A DNA stretch of 64,000 bases, from contig NZ_LT629788.1 of assembly GCF_900105805.1 (NCBI RefSeq), positions 4,262,501-4,326,500 on the forward strand, read 5' to 3'. Below are positions 30,858 to 43,510 of the stretch, piece by piece. The stretch's first letter is position 1; every line of letters starts with the position of its first letter. Origin of the DNA: Pseudomonas moraviensis. GTDB lineage: Bacteria > Pseudomonadota > Gammaproteobacteria > Pseudomonadales > Pseudomonadaceae. The notes under the pieces were generated by a model. It was not told the origin of the DNA. It saw nothing but the letters and a program-made list of their open reading frames with translations, and did not search any database. The position numbers were made by a program, and so were the translations under genes.

Positions 30858-30932
30858 AAAAGATCGCAGCCTTCGGCAGCGCCTACAGGAAAATGCATTC
30901 CAAGGGTAGGAGCTGCCGAAGGCTGCGATCTT
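30858..30932. repeat. inverted repeat of the GATCGCAGCCTTCGGC family
   Basis: AAAAGATCGCAGCCTTCGGC... at 30858 and its reverse complement ending at 30932, with about 20 nt between. A different REP-like family from the GAGCCTGCTCGCG elements. Confidence 0.88.
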
Positions 30933-30946
30933 CTGATCTTCAAGGG

Positions 30947-31714
30947 TCAGCGAAAATCCCGCCGCTCCCGAATCAACGTATAGGCATTGTGCAATTCCCG
31001 CGTCCGCTCGGTCGCCTCACGCACCTGGGCCGGCGTCGCGCCGCTGCCGGCAATCTTGTCCGGGTGATGGCGACTGAGCAATCGCCGGTAAGCGCGCTTG
31101 ATCTGTGCCGGCTCGCTGCTCGCCGACACCCCAAGCAACTTCATCGCCTCCTGATAACTCACCGCCGCACTGACAATCGGCCGCTTGCCCGGCTCGTAAT
31201 CGCTGGCCAGCGCTTGCACCTGCTGCGACGTCCAGCCCAGCCACTTGCCCCACTGCGCCAGCAACTCGCGTTCGCTGACACCGGCGCGACCATCGGCCCA
31301 GACCATTCGCCAACAGGCGCGCAACACACCTTCGGTCGCATGCGGTTGCGAACTCAGACGGCGCAGATAACCGCGCAGATTGTCGCTGCCGGACTTGCCA
31401 CGATTGAACGCAGCAATGGCCCGCCGTGTCGCCGGCTCGCTCATCTCCAATGCGCGCATTTCATTGCGCGCCTGCTGGATATGCCCGTCCGTGACGCGCC
31501 CGTCGCTCTTGGCCAGACGCCCGAGCAAGACGAACAGCAGCTCATCGTTGCGCAGCATCGGCCGGCCGCCGAGCTTTTCCCGCAAGTGTCCCCAGCTCTG
31601 CAGCTGCAGGCGCCGATCCAGCGCCTGCCCCAACAACGCTCCAAGCATGGCCCCCGGTATGCTGGCAATCGCGTACCCCACTCCGGCTCCAATCAGAGTC
31701 CCTGGCCACAACAT
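30947..31714 (-). CDS. djlA: DnaJ-like co-chaperone DjlA
   Basis: Inner-membrane J-protein (255 aa) that stimulates DnaK. An N-terminal hydrophobic, glycine-rich segment (IGAGVGYAIASIPGAMLGALLG) anchors it. A TerB-like middle domain (about 55-165) precedes a C-terminal J domain with the HPD tripeptide in LLSRHHPDKIAGSG. It lies 2 nt from the murU stop on the minus strand, so it is transcribed after murU, and it is convergent with the DUF3530 gene. Confidence 0.93.
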   Translation of the reverse strand: MLWPGTLIGAGVGYAIASIPGAMLGALLGQALDRRLQLQSWGHLREKLGGRPMLRNDELLFVLLGRLAKSDGRVTDGHIQQARNEMRALEMSEPATRRAIAAFNRGKSGSDNLRGYLRRLSSQPHATEGVLRACWRMVWADGRAGVSERELLAQWGKWLGWTSQQVQALASDYEPGKRPIVSAAVSYQEAMKLLGVSASSEPAQIKRAYRRLLSRHHPDKIAGSGATPAQVREATERTRELHNAYTLIRERRDFR

Positions 31715-31715
31715 C

Positions 31716-33403
<1,688 letters not shown>

Positions 33404-33533
33404 TGCAAGGGTCTCCGACGGCGCTAGCCGTCAAGCGGGTCATGCTTTATTATCCAGCATCTTTTTCAGACCATCGAGAGGCGTGCGGCCCACACCGCGG
33501 GCAGATGGCACGCAGGAAGCCCGGACTAATAAG

Positions 33534-36335
33534 ATGGCATTGAAATCCCCCGCGTTTCGTAAAAAATTTCCGTTGTTGGTAACCGGCAGTCTGCTGGCTA
33601 TGCAACCTCTGGCCAGTCAATTCGTTGTTGCCGCCGAGCAGTATGACTGCTCCGTCTCGGCTACGGGTGGCTGGGACTGTGCGCCCAAGTCGCCCGCCGC
33701 GGCATTGCCGCCGCGTCCGGTGCATGACGGCAGTGCCGTCAGCGCCGCCGGCGAGCCTGTGGCCGACAAGGGTTCCGACGCCGACACTGGCGCGAAAACC
33801 GCACTGGTCACCGAAGCCAAGGGCCGCGGCCTGAAATCCCGTAGCGAAGACTACAGTCACCTCGACTGGGTTCCGCGCGAGAAGCTCACCGCCGCCCAAT
33901 TGGCCGAGACCGGTCCTTACTGCTCTGGTTCCTATATCGAACCGATTCGTCCTGGCATGAATGACAAGACGAATAAAAGTGATGCGCCGACCTTCATCGG
34001 TGCCAAAGCATCGCGTTACGAGCAGGACACCCAGGTCGCCAGCCTCGCCGGTGACGTGATCATGCGTCAGGGCAGCATGCAGGTCGAAGCCGACGAGGCC
34101 AACCTGTATCAGGCCGAGAGCCGTGGCGAACTGGCCGGCAACGTACGCATCCGCGACAACGGTGCGCTGATCGTCGGCGACCACGCCGATGTGCAGCTCG
34201 ACACCGGTGAAGCCAAGGTCGACAACGCCGAGTACGTGATGCACAAATCGCGCATCCGCGGTAACGCGCTGTACGCCAAGCGTGCCGAGAACGCGATCAT
34301 CCGCTTGAAGGACGGCACGTACACCACGTGCGAACCGAACAGCAACGCGTGGCAGCTCAAGGGCAACAACATCACCCTGAACCCGGCCACCGGTTTCGGT
34401 ACCGCGACCAACGTGACCTTGCGCGTCAAAGACATTCCGATTCTGTACACGCCGTACATCTACTTCCCGATCGATGACCGCCGTCAGTCAGGCTTCCTGC
34501 CGCCGACCATCGGTTCGGGCAGCGACACCGGCTTCATGTTGGTCACGCCTTACTACTTCAACCTGGCGCCGAACTATGACGCCACGTTGTACCCGCGCTA
34601 CATGAGCAAGCGCGGCATGCTGGTGGAAGGCGAATTCCGTTACCTGACCAAGTCGAGTGAAGGTCAGTTCGGGGCCTCGTACCTGAACGACGAGAACGAC
34701 GATCGCAAACGCCAGTCCGACTACAACGAGACTCGCTACATGTACAACTGGCAGCACAAGGGCGGTCTCGACTCCCGCGTGCTGACCCAGGTCGATTACA
34801 CCAAGATCAGTGACCCCTACTACTTCCAGGATCTGGAAACCGACCAGATTGGCGTTAAGAGCAGTGACTTTGTGAATCAACAAGGTCTGGTTTCTTACCG
34901 TGGTGATTCCTATACCGCCACGTTGAACGCTCAGAAGTATCAGTTGGCCACCGTTTCGAACATTACGCCTTACGGACGTCTGCCGCAGATCACCTTCAAT
35001 GGTCAACTGCCCTATCATCCAGAAGGCCTCGATTTCGATTATCAGACCGAGCTGGTGCGTTTCGACCGCGACCTGAGAAGCGGCACCTTTGTCCAGGAAG
35101 ACGGCATTACCACCGAGCCGCGTCTGGACAACAACATCACCGGCCTGGCTCGTGCCAATGGCGATCGCTTGAATCTGAAGCCGGGCGTCAGCCTGCCGAT
35201 GAGCTGGACATATGGCTTCCTGAAGCCATCGCTGAAATATCAGTACACCCAATATCAGCTTGATCTGGACAACACCGGTAAAGCGCAGATCGATGCGCTG
35301 TCGCCAGCAAACCAGAAGCTCTACGGCAAGTTCGACAGCAACCAGAATCGTGGCGTACCGATCGCCAGCATTGATAGCGGCCTCTACTTCGACCGAAATA
35401 CTTCGTACTTCGGCAAGAACTATCGCCAGACTCTGGAACCACGCCTGTTCTACCTGTACGTCCCTGAGGTCGATCAGGAAGATATTCCGGTGTTCGATAC
35501 CAGCGAAACGACGTTCAGCTACTCCTCGCTGTTCCGTGACAACCGCTTTACCGGCGCCGACCGTGTCGGGGACGAAAACAAGCTGTCGCTGGGCGTAACC
35601 AGCCGCTGGATCGAAGACAATGGTTTCGAGCGTCAGCGCATCAGCGTAGGCCAGGCTTATTACTTCAAGAATCGCGAAGTGCAGTTGCCTGGTATCGATG
35701 CGAAAACCCGTGAAGATTCCAAATCCAGTGTCTCGCCGTACGCGCTTGAATACGAGTACCGCTGGAACCGCGACTGGCGCGCCACAGCCGACTACAACTG
35801 GGACCCGGACAGCCGCAGCCCGCGCTCCGGCAGTGCGATGTTCCACTACCAGCCAGCAGACAACCCGAACAAGGTCATCAATGCCGGCTATCGCTATCGT
35901 AATGATCAGGTTCGTTACGACCAGAACACCGGTCAGTGGTCGGTGGGCGGTGGTGACTACGGCGTTCCCGGGCAGCCTGGCTACGTGAAGGATTACTACA
36001 AGATCCAGCAGCATGACTTCTCCGTCATCTGGCCGATCGTTCCACAGTGGAACGCCATCAGCCGCTGGCAGTACGACTACAACCGCAATCGCACCCTGGA
36101 AGCCTTCGGTGGTTTCGAATACGACAACTGCTGCTGGAAACTGCGCCTGATCAATCGTTACTGGGTTTCCTATGACGAGTTCAGCCAGGAAGCTCCGCAA
36201 AACGAAAAAGGCGACCATGGCGTCTTCCTCCAAATTGTTCTGAAGGGGCTCGGCGGCCTGACTGGCGCCAAGGTAGAGAGCTTCCTCGACAAAGGCATTC
36301 AAGGTTATCGTGAACGTGAAGACCAAGCTTTCTGA
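33534..36335 (+). CDS. lptD: LPS-assembly outer-membrane protein LptD
   Basis: Large outer-membrane beta-barrel (933 aa) that inserts LPS into the outer leaflet together with LptE. A signal peptide (cleaved about VVAA, residue 33) is followed by an N-terminal OstA/LptA-like domain with VTYD-type repeats (about 170-330) and a C-terminal barrel; the first cysteines (YDCSV, WDCAP) and the CCWKLR pair provide the disulfide partners. The protein ends in DQAF. The start at 33534 is the ATG after AAT AAG; longer frames upstream to 33300 overlap amgK and lack homology. Confidence 0.96.
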   Translation: MALKSPAFRKKFPLLVTGSLLAMQPLASQFVVAAEQYDCSVSATGGWDCAPKSPAAALPPRPVHDGSAVSAAGEPVADKGSDADTGAKTALVTEAKGRGLKSRSEDYSHLDWVPREKLTAAQLAETGPYCSGSYIEPIRPGMNDKTNKSDAPTFIGAKASRYEQDTQVASLAGDVIMRQGSMQVEADEANLYQAESRGELAGNVRIRDNGALIVGDHADVQLDTGEAKVDNAEYVMHKSRIRGNALYAKRAENAIIRLKDGTYTTCEPNSNAWQLKGNNITLNPATGFGTATNVTLRVKDIPILYTPYIYFPIDDRRQSGFLPPTIGSGSDTGFMLVTPYYFNLAPNYDATLYPRYMSKRGMLVEGEFRYLTKSSEGQFGASYLNDENDDRKRQSDYNETRYMYNWQHKGGLDSRVLTQVDYTKISDPYYFQDLETDQIGVKSSDFVNQQGLVSYRGDSYTATLNAQKYQLATVSNITPYGRLPQITFNGQLPYHPEGLDFDYQTELVRFDRDLRSGTFVQEDGITTEPRLDNNITGLARANGDRLNLKPGVSLPMSWTYGFLKPSLKYQYTQYQLDLDNTGKAQIDALSPANQKLYGKFDSNQNRGVPIASIDSGLYFDRNTSYFGKNYRQTLEPRLFYLYVPEVDQEDIPVFDTSETTFSYSSLFRDNRFTGADRVGDENKLSLGVTSRWIEDNGFERQRISVGQAYYFKNREVQLPGIDAKTREDSKSSVSPYALEYEYRWNRDWRATADYNWDPDSRSPRSGSAMFHYQPADNPNKVINAGYRYRNDQVRYDQNTGQWSVGGGDYGVPGQPGYVKDYYKIQQHDFSVIWPIVPQWNAISRWQYDYNRNRTLEAFGGFEYDNCCWKLRLINRYWVSYDEFSQEAPQNEKGDHGVFLQIVLKGLGGLTGAKVESFLDKGIQGYREREDQAF

Positions 36336-37632
36336 TTGTCTGCGCCCGCTGCTGCTGGGCGCGCTGTTCCTGGGTACGGCGGCCAACGCCGCCGTGCAGT
36401 CCATCGATAAAGTGGTAGCGATTGTCGACAACGACGTGGTCATGCAGAGCCAACTGGACCAGCGCGTTCACGAAGTTCAGCAGACCATCGCCAAGCGCGG
36501 GGGCGGCCTGCCGCCTCCGGGCGTGCTCGATCAGCAAGTGCTCGAGCGCCTGATCGTCGAAAACCTGCAATTGCAGATCGGCGAACGTTCCGGTATCCGC
36601 ATCACTGACGAAGAACTCAACCAGGCCGTCGGCACCATCGCCCAGCGCAACAACATGACTGTTGATCAGTTCCGCGCTGCGCTGGCTCGTGATGGCCTGA
36701 ACTATGAAGACGCCCGTGATCAGATCAAACGCGAAATGATCATCAGCCGTGTGCGTCAGCGACGCGTGGCAGAACGCATTCAGGTTTCGGAGCAGGAAGT
36801 GAAGAACTTCCTCGCCTCCGACCTGGGCAAAATGCAGCTGTCCGAAGAACTGCACCTGGCCAACATCCTGATCCCGACCCCGGAAAGCGCCAACTCTGAT
36901 GCCATTCAGAGCGCTGCGCGCCAGGCGATGGAGGTTTACCAGCAGCTCAAGCAAGGCGCTGACTTCGGTCAGATGGCCGTGGCCAAGTCGGGCAGCGACA
37001 ACGCGCTGGAAGGCGGCGACATGGGCTGGCGTAAAGCCGCGCAACTGCCACCGCCGTTCGATCGTCAACTGAGCAGCATGGCCGTCGGCGACATCACCCA
37101 ACCTGCACGCACCCCGGGCGGTTTCATCATTCTGAAGCTGCTGGGCAAGCGTGGCGGCGAAGCGCAGATGCGCGACGAAGTGCATGTGCGGCACATCCTG
37201 GTCAAGCCAAGCCCGATCCGCGACGAGGCCAAGACCAAGGCACTGGTGCAATCGTTGTATGACCGCATCAGCGCCGGCGAAGACTTTGCCGAGCTGGCAA
37301 AAAACTACTCGGAAGATCCGGGTTCCGCGCTCAATGGCGGCGACCTGAACTGGATCGACCCGAACGTACTCGTACCGGAATTCCGCGAAGTGATGGCCTC
37401 GACTCCACAAGGCCAGCTGTCCAAGCCATTCCAGACCCAATACGGCTGGCACGTGCTGGAAGTCCTTGGCCGTCGCGCCACCGACAGCACCGAGCAGGCC
37501 CGTGAGCAGCAAGCCATGACCGTACTGCGTAACCGCAAATACGACGAAGAGCTGCAAACCTGGCTGCGTCAGATCCGTGACGAAGCGTACGTAGAGATCA
37601 AACTCCCTGGTGCAGACCAGGCAGCGCAGTGA
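36310..37632 (+). CDS. surA: periplasmic chaperone/peptidyl-prolyl isomerase SurA
   Basis: Folds outer-membrane proteins in the periplasm, LptD being a major client. About 440 aa: signal peptide ending ANA, an N-terminal chaperone region, then two parvulin (PpiC) domains around 170-275 and 285-380 ([21 protein letters not shown]). It overlaps the end of lptD by 26 nt, so the pair is translationally coupled. Two GTG starts (36310 and 36316) are possible; AAGG at 36302 favours 36310 slightly. Confidence 0.95.
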   Translation: MNVKTKLSDCLRPLLLGALFLGTAANAAVQSIDKVVAIVDNDVVMQSQLDQRVHEVQQTIAKRGGGLPPPGVLDQQVLERLIVENLQLQIGERSGIRITDEELNQAVGTIAQRNNMTVDQFRAALARDGLNYEDARDQIKREMIISRVRQRRVAERIQVSEQEVKNFLASDLGKMQLSEELHLANILIPTPESANSDAIQSAARQAMEVYQQLKQGADFGQMAVAKSGSDNALEGGDMGWRKAAQLPPPFDRQLSSMAVGDITQPARTPGGFIILKLLGKRGGEAQMRDEVHVRHILVKPSPIRDEAKTKALVQSLYDRISAGEDFAELAKNYSEDPGSALNGGDLNWIDPNVLVPEFREVMASTPQGQLSKPFQTQYGWHVLEVLGRRATDSTEQAREQQAMTVLRNRKYDEELQTWLRQIRDEAYVEIKLPGADQAAQ

Positions 37633-38618
37633 AACCCAAGCGTTTCGCGCTGACACCCGGCGAACCAGCCGGCATCGGTCCCGACCTGTGCCTGCTGCTC
37701 GCCTCGCAAGCCCAGCCACATCCCCTGATTGCCATCACCAGCCGCGACCTGCTCCTTGAGCGGGCCGCGCAACTGGGGCTGGTCGTCAATCTGCTGGATG
37801 TCACCCCGGATCAGTGGCCTGATGTTCCGGCACCCGCCGGTGGCCTGTATGTCTGGGATACGCCGCTCAGCGCACCGGTAGTTGCCGGGCAACTGGACAA
37901 GTCCAACGCGGCGTTCGTCCTCGAAACCCTGACCCGCGCCGGCAACGGCTGCCTGAACGGCGACTTCGCCGGGATGATCACAGCGCCGGTGCATAAAGGC
38001 GTGATCAACGAGTCAGGCATCGCCTTCTCCGGACACACCGAGTTTCTTGCCGACCTGACGCACACCGCGCAAGTGGTCATGATGCTTGCGACGCGTGGTT
38101 TGCGCGTGGCGCTGGTCACCACGCACCTGCCCCTGCGCGAGATTGCCGATGCGATCACCCCAGAGCGGCTGGAGCGCGTCACGCGAATCCTGCACGCCGA
38201 TCTGCGAGACAAATTCGGCATTGCCCAGCCACGCATTCTGGTCTGCGGACTCAATCCGCATGCCGGTGAAGGCGGCCACCTGGGCCATGAAGAAATCGAC
38301 ATCATCGAACCGACCCTGGAGCGCCTGCGCAGCGAGGGCATGGACCTTCGTGGCCCGCTGCCTGCCGACACTCTGTTTACCCCCAAATATCTGGAGCACT
38401 GCGATGCAGTGCTGGCGATGTACCACGACCAGGGCTTGCCCGTGCTCAAGTACAAAGGCTTCGGCGCTGCCGTCAACGTGACGCTGGGCCTGCCGATCAT
38501 CCGCACCTCGGTCGACCATGGCACCGCCCTGGACCTGGCCGGCAGCGGCAGGATCGACACCGGCAGCCTGCAAGTGGCCCTGGAAACCGCCTACCAGATG
38601 GCCGAGACCCGTTTATGA
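37629..38618 (+). CDS. pdxA: 4-hydroxythreonine-4-phosphate dehydrogenase PdxA
   Basis: NAD-dependent enzyme of vitamin B6 synthesis, 329 aa. The [14 protein letters not shown]-terminus, GHTEFLAD, and the metal-ligand and active-site block [14 protein letters not shown] are present. It begins with GTG overlapping the surA stop by 4 bp. In the conserved lptD-surA-pdxA-rsmA-apaG-apaH operon it links cofactor supply to ribosome and envelope genes. Confidence 0.97.
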   Translation: MKPKRFALTPGEPAGIGPDLCLLLASQAQPHPLIAITSRDLLLERAAQLGLVVNLLDVTPDQWPDVPAPAGGLYVWDTPLSAPVVAGQLDKSNAAFVLETLTRAGNGCLNGDFAGMITAPVHKGVINESGIAFSGHTEFLADLTHTAQVVMMLATRGLRVALVTTHLPLREIADAITPERLERVTRILHADLRDKFGIAQPRILVCGLNPHAGEGGHLGHEEIDIIEPTLERLRSEGMDLRGPLPADTLFTPKYLEHCDAVLAMYHDQGLPVLKYKGFGAAVNVTLGLPIIRTSVDHGTALDLAGSGRIDTGSLQVALETAYQMAETRL

Positions 38619-39433
38619 ACGAGCAATACCAACACAAGGCGCGCAAACGCTTTGGTCAGAACTTTCTCCACGATGCTGGCGTTATCGACCGCATCCTGCG
38701 CTCGATCCATGCCAAGGCTGACGACCGCCTGCTGGAAATCGGCCCGGGCCAAGGTGCCCTGACCCAAGGCTTGCTTGGCTCCGGCGCCCAACTCGACGTG
38801 GTGGAACTGGACAAGGATCTGATCCCGATCCTCAACCAGCAGTTTGCCGGCCTGAGCAATTTCAACCTGCATCAGGGCGATGCGCTGAAATTCGACTTCA
38901 ATACGCTGAACGCCGCGCCGAACAGCCTGCGGGTGGTCGGCAATCTGCCGTACAACATCTCCACGCCGCTGATTTTCCACCTGCTGAACAACGCCGGCAT
39001 CATCCGCGACATGCACTTCATGTTGCAGAAAGAAGTGGTCGAGCGCCTGGCCGCAGGCCCGGGTGGCGGTGACTGGGGTCGTCTGTCGATCATGGTTCAG
39101 TACCATTGCCGCGTCGAACATCTGTTCAACGTCGGCCCGGGCGCGTTCAATCCGCCGCCGAAAGTCGACTCGGCGATCGTTCGTCTGGTGCCCCACGCGG
39201 TATTGCCACACCCGGCCAAGGATCACAAGTTGCTCGAGCGCGTTGTGCGCGAAGCGTTCAATCAGCGCCGCAAAACCCTGCGCAATACCCTCAAGCAATT
39301 GCTCAGCAACGCCGAAATCGAAGCCGCCGGCGTCGATGGCAGCCTGCGTCCCGAGCAACTTGATCTGGCCGCATTCGTGCGCCTGGCCGACCAGCTCGCG
39401 ATACAGGTACCGGCAGCTCCCGCCGCCGACTGA
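38615..39433 (+). CDS. rsmA: 16S rRNA dimethyladenosine transferase RsmA (KsgA)
   Basis: Dimethylates A1518 and A1519 of 16S rRNA during late small-subunit assembly. 272 aa. SAM-binding motif I is [15 protein letters not shown] and the catalytic N-L-P-Y motif is in [13 protein letters not shown]. It overlaps pdxA by 4 bp. Followed by a 113-nt gap holding a hairpin (ATCGGGCAG at 39449-39457 with CTGCCCGAT at 39475-39483). Confidence 0.97.
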   Translation: MNEQYQHKARKRFGQNFLHDAGVIDRILRSIHAKADDRLLEIGPGQGALTQGLLGSGAQLDVVELDKDLIPILNQQFAGLSNFNLHQGDALKFDFNTLNAAPNSLRVVGNLPYNISTPLIFHLLNNAGIIRDMHFMLQKEVVERLAAGPGGGDWGRLSIMVQYHCRVEHLFNVGPGAFNPPPKVDSAIVRLVPHAVLPHPAKDHKLLERVVREAFNQRRKTLRNTLKQLLSNAEIEAAGVDGSLRPEQLDLAAFVRLADQLAIQVPAAPAAD

Positions 39434-39546
39434 CCAGCGATGAACGCTATCGGGCAGCACTCCACTCTGGTTTACTGCCCGATACTTGCCTAGACTGATT
39501 CCCCATCAGCTACGCCCCGCGTTCCGCTTCGTTAAGGCCTTCTTGC

Positions 39547-39927
39547 ATGTCCGATTCCCGTTATCAGGTCGATGTCAGCGTCGTCACCCACTATCTGGCA
39601 GACCAATCGCAACCCGAACACGACCGTTTCGCCTTCGCCTACACCATTACCGTGCAGAACAACGGTGAGATTGCGGCCAAACTTCTCTCCCGGCATTGGG
39701 TGATTACCGATGGCAATGGCCATGTCGAAGAAGTGCGCGGTGAAGGGGTCGTCGGCCAGAAGCCGCTGATCGCCGCGGGCGAAAGCCACACGTATACCAG
39801 CGGCACGGTAATGATCACCAAGGTCGGCACCATGCAGGGCACCTATCAAATGCTCGCCGATGACGGCAAGCATTTCGATGCAGTCATCAAACCGTTTCGC
39901 CTCGCTGTACCCGGAGCCCTGCACTGA
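39547..39927 (+). CDS. apaG: ApaG (Co2+/Mg2+ efflux-associated, fibronectin-like fold)
   Basis: Small protein (126 aa) of the ApaG/DUF525 family, with the conserved [22 protein letters not shown] and [11 protein letters not shown](Q)KP blocks. In E. coli it is linked to cobalt resistance but its biochemical role is not established. It overlaps apaH by one nucleotide (TGATG), implying coupled translation. Confidence 0.94.
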   Translation: MSDSRYQVDVSVVTHYLADQSQPEHDRFAFAYTITVQNNGEIAAKLLSRHWVITDGNGHVEEVRGEGVVGQKPLIAAGESHTYTSGTVMITKVGTMQGTYQMLADDGKHFDAVIKPFRLAVPGALH

Positions 39928-40808
39928 TGACGACTTACGCCGTCGGTGACCTGCAGGGCTGCCTCGAACCGCTCAAGTGTCTGCTCAAGCAAGTTGCCTT
40001 TGACCCGGAGCTGGATCGGCTGTGGCTCGTGGGCGACCTGGTCAATCGTGGCCCGCAGTCGCTGGAAACCCTGCGCTTTCTCTACCAGATGCGTGAGTCA
40101 CTGGTGTGCGTGCTCGGTAATCACGACCTGCATCTGCTGGCCGCTGCGAAGAAAATCGAGCGTTTGAAGAAAAGCGACACGTTGCGCGAAATCATCGAGG
40201 CGCCGGATGGCCCGCAACTGATGGAATGGCTGCGCCAGCAGAAGCTGATGCATTACGACGAAATCCGTGATGTCGCCATGGTTCACGCTGGCATCCCGCC
40301 ACAATGGTCGCTGCGCCGCGCCTTGAAGTGCGCCGCCGAAGTCGAGACCGCGCTGCGCGACGACAACGTGTTCCCCGCCTACCTCGACGGCATGTACGGC
40401 AACGAGCCGGCAAAGTGGGATAACGACCTCAAAGGCATCGAACGCCTGCGGGTGATCACCAATTACTTCACGCGCATGCGCTTTTGCACCGCCGAGGGCA
40501 AGCTTGACCTCAAGAGCAAGGAAGGCCTCGACAGCGCCCCGCCCGGCTACAAGCCGTGGTTTCAGCACAAGGAGCGCAAGACCAAGGGCCTGCGCATCAT
40601 TTTTGGTCACTGGGCAGCGCTTGAAGGCAATATCCACGAGCCGGGCATTTCAGCGCTGGACACCGGATGCGTATGGGGCGGCAGCCTGACGCTGATGAAC
40701 GTCGACAGCGGCGAACGCCTTTCATGCAAATGCGATGAACACGGCGGGCTTGCGCACACGGTCGCGCCACTTATCTCCGAATCTTCGCCAGTCGGCGCAC
40801 CGCGCTAG
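39927..40808 (+). CDS. apaH: symmetrical diadenosine tetraphosphatase ApaH
   Basis: Metallophosphatase (293 aa) that cleaves Ap4A to two ADP. The calcineurin-like motifs VGDLVNRGP and GNHD are present. The first motif reads GDLQGC rather than GDIHG or GDVHG, i.e. Gln replaces the usual metal-binding His. Last gene of the lptD operon; it is followed by glpE after 34 nt. Confidence 0.95.
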   Translation: MTTYAVGDLQGCLEPLKCLLKQVAFDPELDRLWLVGDLVNRGPQSLETLRFLYQMRESLVCVLGNHDLHLLAAAKKIERLKKSDTLREIIEAPDGPQLMEWLRQQKLMHYDEIRDVAMVHAGIPPQWSLRRALKCAAEVETALRDDNVFPAYLDGMYGNEPAKWDNDLKGIERLRVITNYFTRMRFCTAEGKLDLKSKEGLDSAPPGYKPWFQHKERKTKGLRIIFGHWAALEGNIHEPGISALDTGCVWGGSLTLMNVDSGERLSCKCDEHGGLAHTVAPLISESSPVGAPR

Positions 40809-40842
40809 ACTGCGCCTTCAGTTGAGCAACAGGAACTTTGTC

Positions 40843-41172
40843 ATGAGCGAATTCAAACGAATCCCCCCGGAACAGGCCCAGGCCCTGCGTGAACAAGGCG
40901 CCGTCGTAGTCGACGTGCGCGACCCGGCTACCTTTGCCTCACTGCATATCAGCGGCTCGAAGCATCTCGACAACCATTCGCTGCACGCTTTCATTCAAGG
41001 CGCCGACCTGGATGCACCGACCGTCGTGGTCTGCTACCACGGCAATTCCAGTCAGGGCGCAGCTGCCTATCTGGTCGGCCAAGGTTTCTCCGACGTCTAC
41101 AGCATGGATGGCGGTTTTGAGCTGTGGCGTACGACCTATCCTTCGGAAACTGCACAAGGCAGCGAAGAATAA
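40843..41172 (+). CDS. glpE: thiosulfate sulfurtransferase GlpE (rhodanese)
   Basis: Single-domain cytoplasmic rhodanese (109 aa) that moves sulfur from thiosulfate to cyanide or a thiol. The catalytic cysteine is C64 in [12 protein letters not shown], and the [13 protein letters not shown] block is typical. AGGAA precedes the start. A hairpin (GCGCAGGCCC at 41185-41194 with GGGCCTGCGC at 41205-41214) follows the gene. Confidence 0.95.
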   Translation: MSEFKRIPPEQAQALREQGAVVVDVRDPATFASLHISGSKHLDNHSLHAFIQGADLDAPTVVVCYHGNSSQGAAAYLVGQGFSDVYSMDGGFELWRTTYPSETAQGSEE

Positions 41173-41277
41173 TTTTTTTGCGCGGCGCAGGCCCCGGCTT
41201 CCGTGGGCCTGCGCGCGGCAGACAAACGGTCTGCCACAACTAATTACGTATCTCGCCTTTACCTCTCGAATTCCCAA

Positions 41278-41287
41278 CTATCCTTAA
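41278..41287 (+). promoter_or_regulatory. possible RpoS-type -10 upstream of prkA
   Basis: CTATCCTTAA resembles the stationary-phase sigma factor -10 (CTATACTTAA). It is about 185 nt before prkA, whose homologues in E. coli (yeaG) are RpoS-dependent. No clear -35. The rest of 41215-41468 holds nothing else that I recognise. Confidence 0.3.
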
Positions 41288-41468
41288 GCGCAGGCCATCC
41301 AAAACAGGGGAGAGCCGGTACACCGGCGCGCGGGTCATCGGGAGTAGCTTTCGCGGTTTGTCGACCGTGGAAGAATTCTGGGGGGTAAACAGCAGCTGCC
41401 ATAGCGACTGCTGCCAGCATCGACTGAGTGATCCGGCGTCGGCTCCACGTATCGAGCGAGGTGACGTC

Positions 41469-43391
41469 ATGAGTATCTTTAGCCACTTCCAACAACGCTT
41501 CGAATCCACACGCCAGGAAGAACTTTCTCTGCAGGAGTACCTGGAGCTGTGCAAACAGGATCGCAGCGCCTACGTTTCCGCCGCCGAGCGTCTGTTGATG
41601 GCGATCGGCGAACCGGAACTGCTCGACACTTCGACCAATTCGAGGCTGTCGCGCATCTTCTCCAACAAGGTGATCCGTCGCTATCCGGCCTTTGAAGACT
41701 TCCATGGGATGGAAGAATGCATCGACCAGATCGTCTCGTATTTCCGCCACGCCGCCCAAGGCCTGGAAGAGAAGAAACAGATCCTCTATCTGCTCGGCCC
41801 CGTGGGTGGCGGTAAATCGTCCCTGGCCGAGAAGCTGAAGCAGCTGATGGAAAAAGTGCCCTTCTACGCCATCAAGGGCTCGCCGGTCTTCGAATCGCCT
41901 CTGGGTCTGTTCAACGCCACCGAAGATGGCGCGATCCTTGAGGAAGACTTCGGTATCCCACGGCGCTACCTGAACACCATCATGTCGCCCTGGGCGACCA
42001 AGCGCCTGGCTGAATTCGGCGGCGACATCAGCCAGTTCCGCGTGGTCAAACTGTACCCGTCGATCCTCAATCAGATTGCCGTCGCCAAGACCGAACCCGG
42101 TGACGAGAACAACCAGGATATCTCGGCGCTGGTCGGCAAGGTCGATATCCGCAAGCTCGAAGAATTCCCGCAGAACGACGCCGATGCCTACAGCTACTCC
42201 GGTGCGCTGTGCCGGGCCAACCAGGGCCTGATGGAATTCGTCGAAATGTTCAAGGCGCCGATCAAGGTGCTGCACCCACTGCTGACCGCCACGCAGGAGG
42301 GTAACTACAACAGTACCGAAGGCCTCGGCGCGATTCCGTTCACCGGCATCCTGCTGGCTCACTCCAACGAATCGGAGTGGCACACCTTCCGCAACAACAA
42401 GAACAACGAGGCGTTCATCGACCGGATCTACATCGTCAAAGTGCCGTACTGCCTGCGCGTCAGCGATGAAGTGAAGATCTACGACAAATTGCTGTTCAAC
42501 AGCTCCCTGTCCAAGGCGCATTGCGCACCGGACACCTTGAAGATGCTCGCGCAGTTCACCGTGCTGTCGCGCCTCAAGGAACCGGAAAACTCCAACATCT
42601 ATTCGAAGATGCGCGTCTACGACGGTGAAAACCTCAAGGACACCGATCCGAAGGCCAAGTCGATTCAGGAATACCGCGACTCGGCCGGTGTCGATGAAGG
42701 CATGAACGGTCTGTCGACCCGCTTCGCCTTCAAGATCCTGTCCAAGGTGTTCAACTTCGACCCGCATGAAATCGCCGCCAACCCGGTGCACCTGCTCTAT
42801 GTGCTGGAACAGCAGATCGAACAGGAGCAGTTCCAGGCTGAAACCCGCGAACGCTATCTGCGTTATCTGAAGGAATATCTCGCCCCGCGCTACATCGAGT
42901 TTATCGGCAAGGAAATCCAGACTGCTTATCTCGAGTCCTACAGCGAGTACGGTCAGAACATCTTCGATCGCTATGTGCTGTACGCGGACTTCTGGATTCA
43001 GGATCAGGAGTATCGCGATCCGGAAACCGGCGAGATCCTCAACCGCGTGGCCCTGAACGAAGAGCTGGAAAAAATAGAAAAACCGGCCGGCATCAGCAAT
43101 CCGAAGGATTTCCGCAACGAAATCGTCAACTTCGTCCTGCGCGCCCGGGCCAACAACAACGGCAAGAATCCGACCTGGCTCAGCTACGAAAAACTGCGGG
43201 TGGTCATCGAGAAGAAAATGTTCTCCAACACCGAGGACCTGCTGCCCGTCATCAGCTTCAACGCCAAGGCCAGCAAAGAGGATCAGCAGAAACACAACGA
43301 CTTCGTTACACGAATGGTTGAACGTGGCTACACCGATAAACAGGTACGGCTTCTGTCCGAATGGTACCTGCGGGTCCGCAAGTCGCAGTGA
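41469..43391 (+). CDS. prkA: PrkA family serine protein kinase (YeaG)
   Basis: Cytoplasmic AAA-like kinase of 640 aa. The N-terminal AAA domain has Walker A GPVGGGKSS (about 110-118), followed by PrkA-specific C-terminal sequence. First gene of the conserved prkA-yeaH-ycgB operon, which in E. coli is induced on starvation and in stationary phase. The start at 41469 (MSIFSHFQQRF) is preceded by GAGCGAGG. The physiological substrate is unknown. About 120 nt with AGCTGCAAG repeats separate it from yeaH. Confidence 0.95.
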   Translation: MSIFSHFQQRFESTRQEELSLQEYLELCKQDRSAYVSAAERLLMAIGEPELLDTSTNSRLSRIFSNKVIRRYPAFEDFHGMEECIDQIVSYFRHAAQGLEEKKQILYLLGPVGGGKSSLAEKLKQLMEKVPFYAIKGSPVFESPLGLFNATEDGAILEEDFGIPRRYLNTIMSPWATKRLAEFGGDISQFRVVKLYPSILNQIAVAKTEPGDENNQDISALVGKVDIRKLEEFPQNDADAYSYSGALCRANQGLMEFVEMFKAPIKVLHPLLTATQEGNYNSTEGLGAIPFTGILLAHSNESEWHTFRNNKNNEAFIDRIYIVKVPYCLRVSDEVKIYDKLLFNSSLSKAHCAPDTLKMLAQFTVLSRLKEPENSNIYSKMRVYDGENLKDTDPKAKSIQEYRDSAGVDEGMNGLSTRFAFKILSKVFNFDPHEIAANPVHLLYVLEQQIEQEQFQAETRERYLRYLKEYLAPRYIEFIGKEIQTAYLESYSEYGQNIFDRYVLYADFWIQDQEYRDPETGEILNRVALNEELEKIEKPAGISNPKDFRNEIVNFVLRARANNNGKNPTWLSYEKLRVVIEKKMFSNTEDLLPVISFNAKASKEDQQKHNDFVTRMVERGYTDKQVRLLSEWYLRVRKSQ

Positions 43392-43392
43392 G

Positions 43393-43488
43393 GCAGCTGC
43401 AAGCGTCCAGCTACGAGCTGCAAGAGAAAAGCGTGTAAACCGGAGTTTTTCGGGATCGGCTTCTACTTGCAGCTTGCAGCTCAAAACT
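43393..43488. repeat. AGCTGCAAG-type repeat between prkA and yeaH
   Basis: Contains AGCTGCAAG-type words in both orientations (GAGCTGCAAG near 43419, TTGCAGCTTGCAGCTC near 43470). Same family as the element at 3129-3205. Confidence 0.6.
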
Positions 43489-43510
43489 TGAAGCTCCCCG
43501 GAGGGGCCTT

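Noticed and set aside
34488..36443. Long reading frame of about 650 codons on the minus strand opposite lptD
   Set aside because: It is a mirror of the lptD codons, with no ribosome site or family features; high G+C genes with G/C at third positions often leave the opposite strand open.
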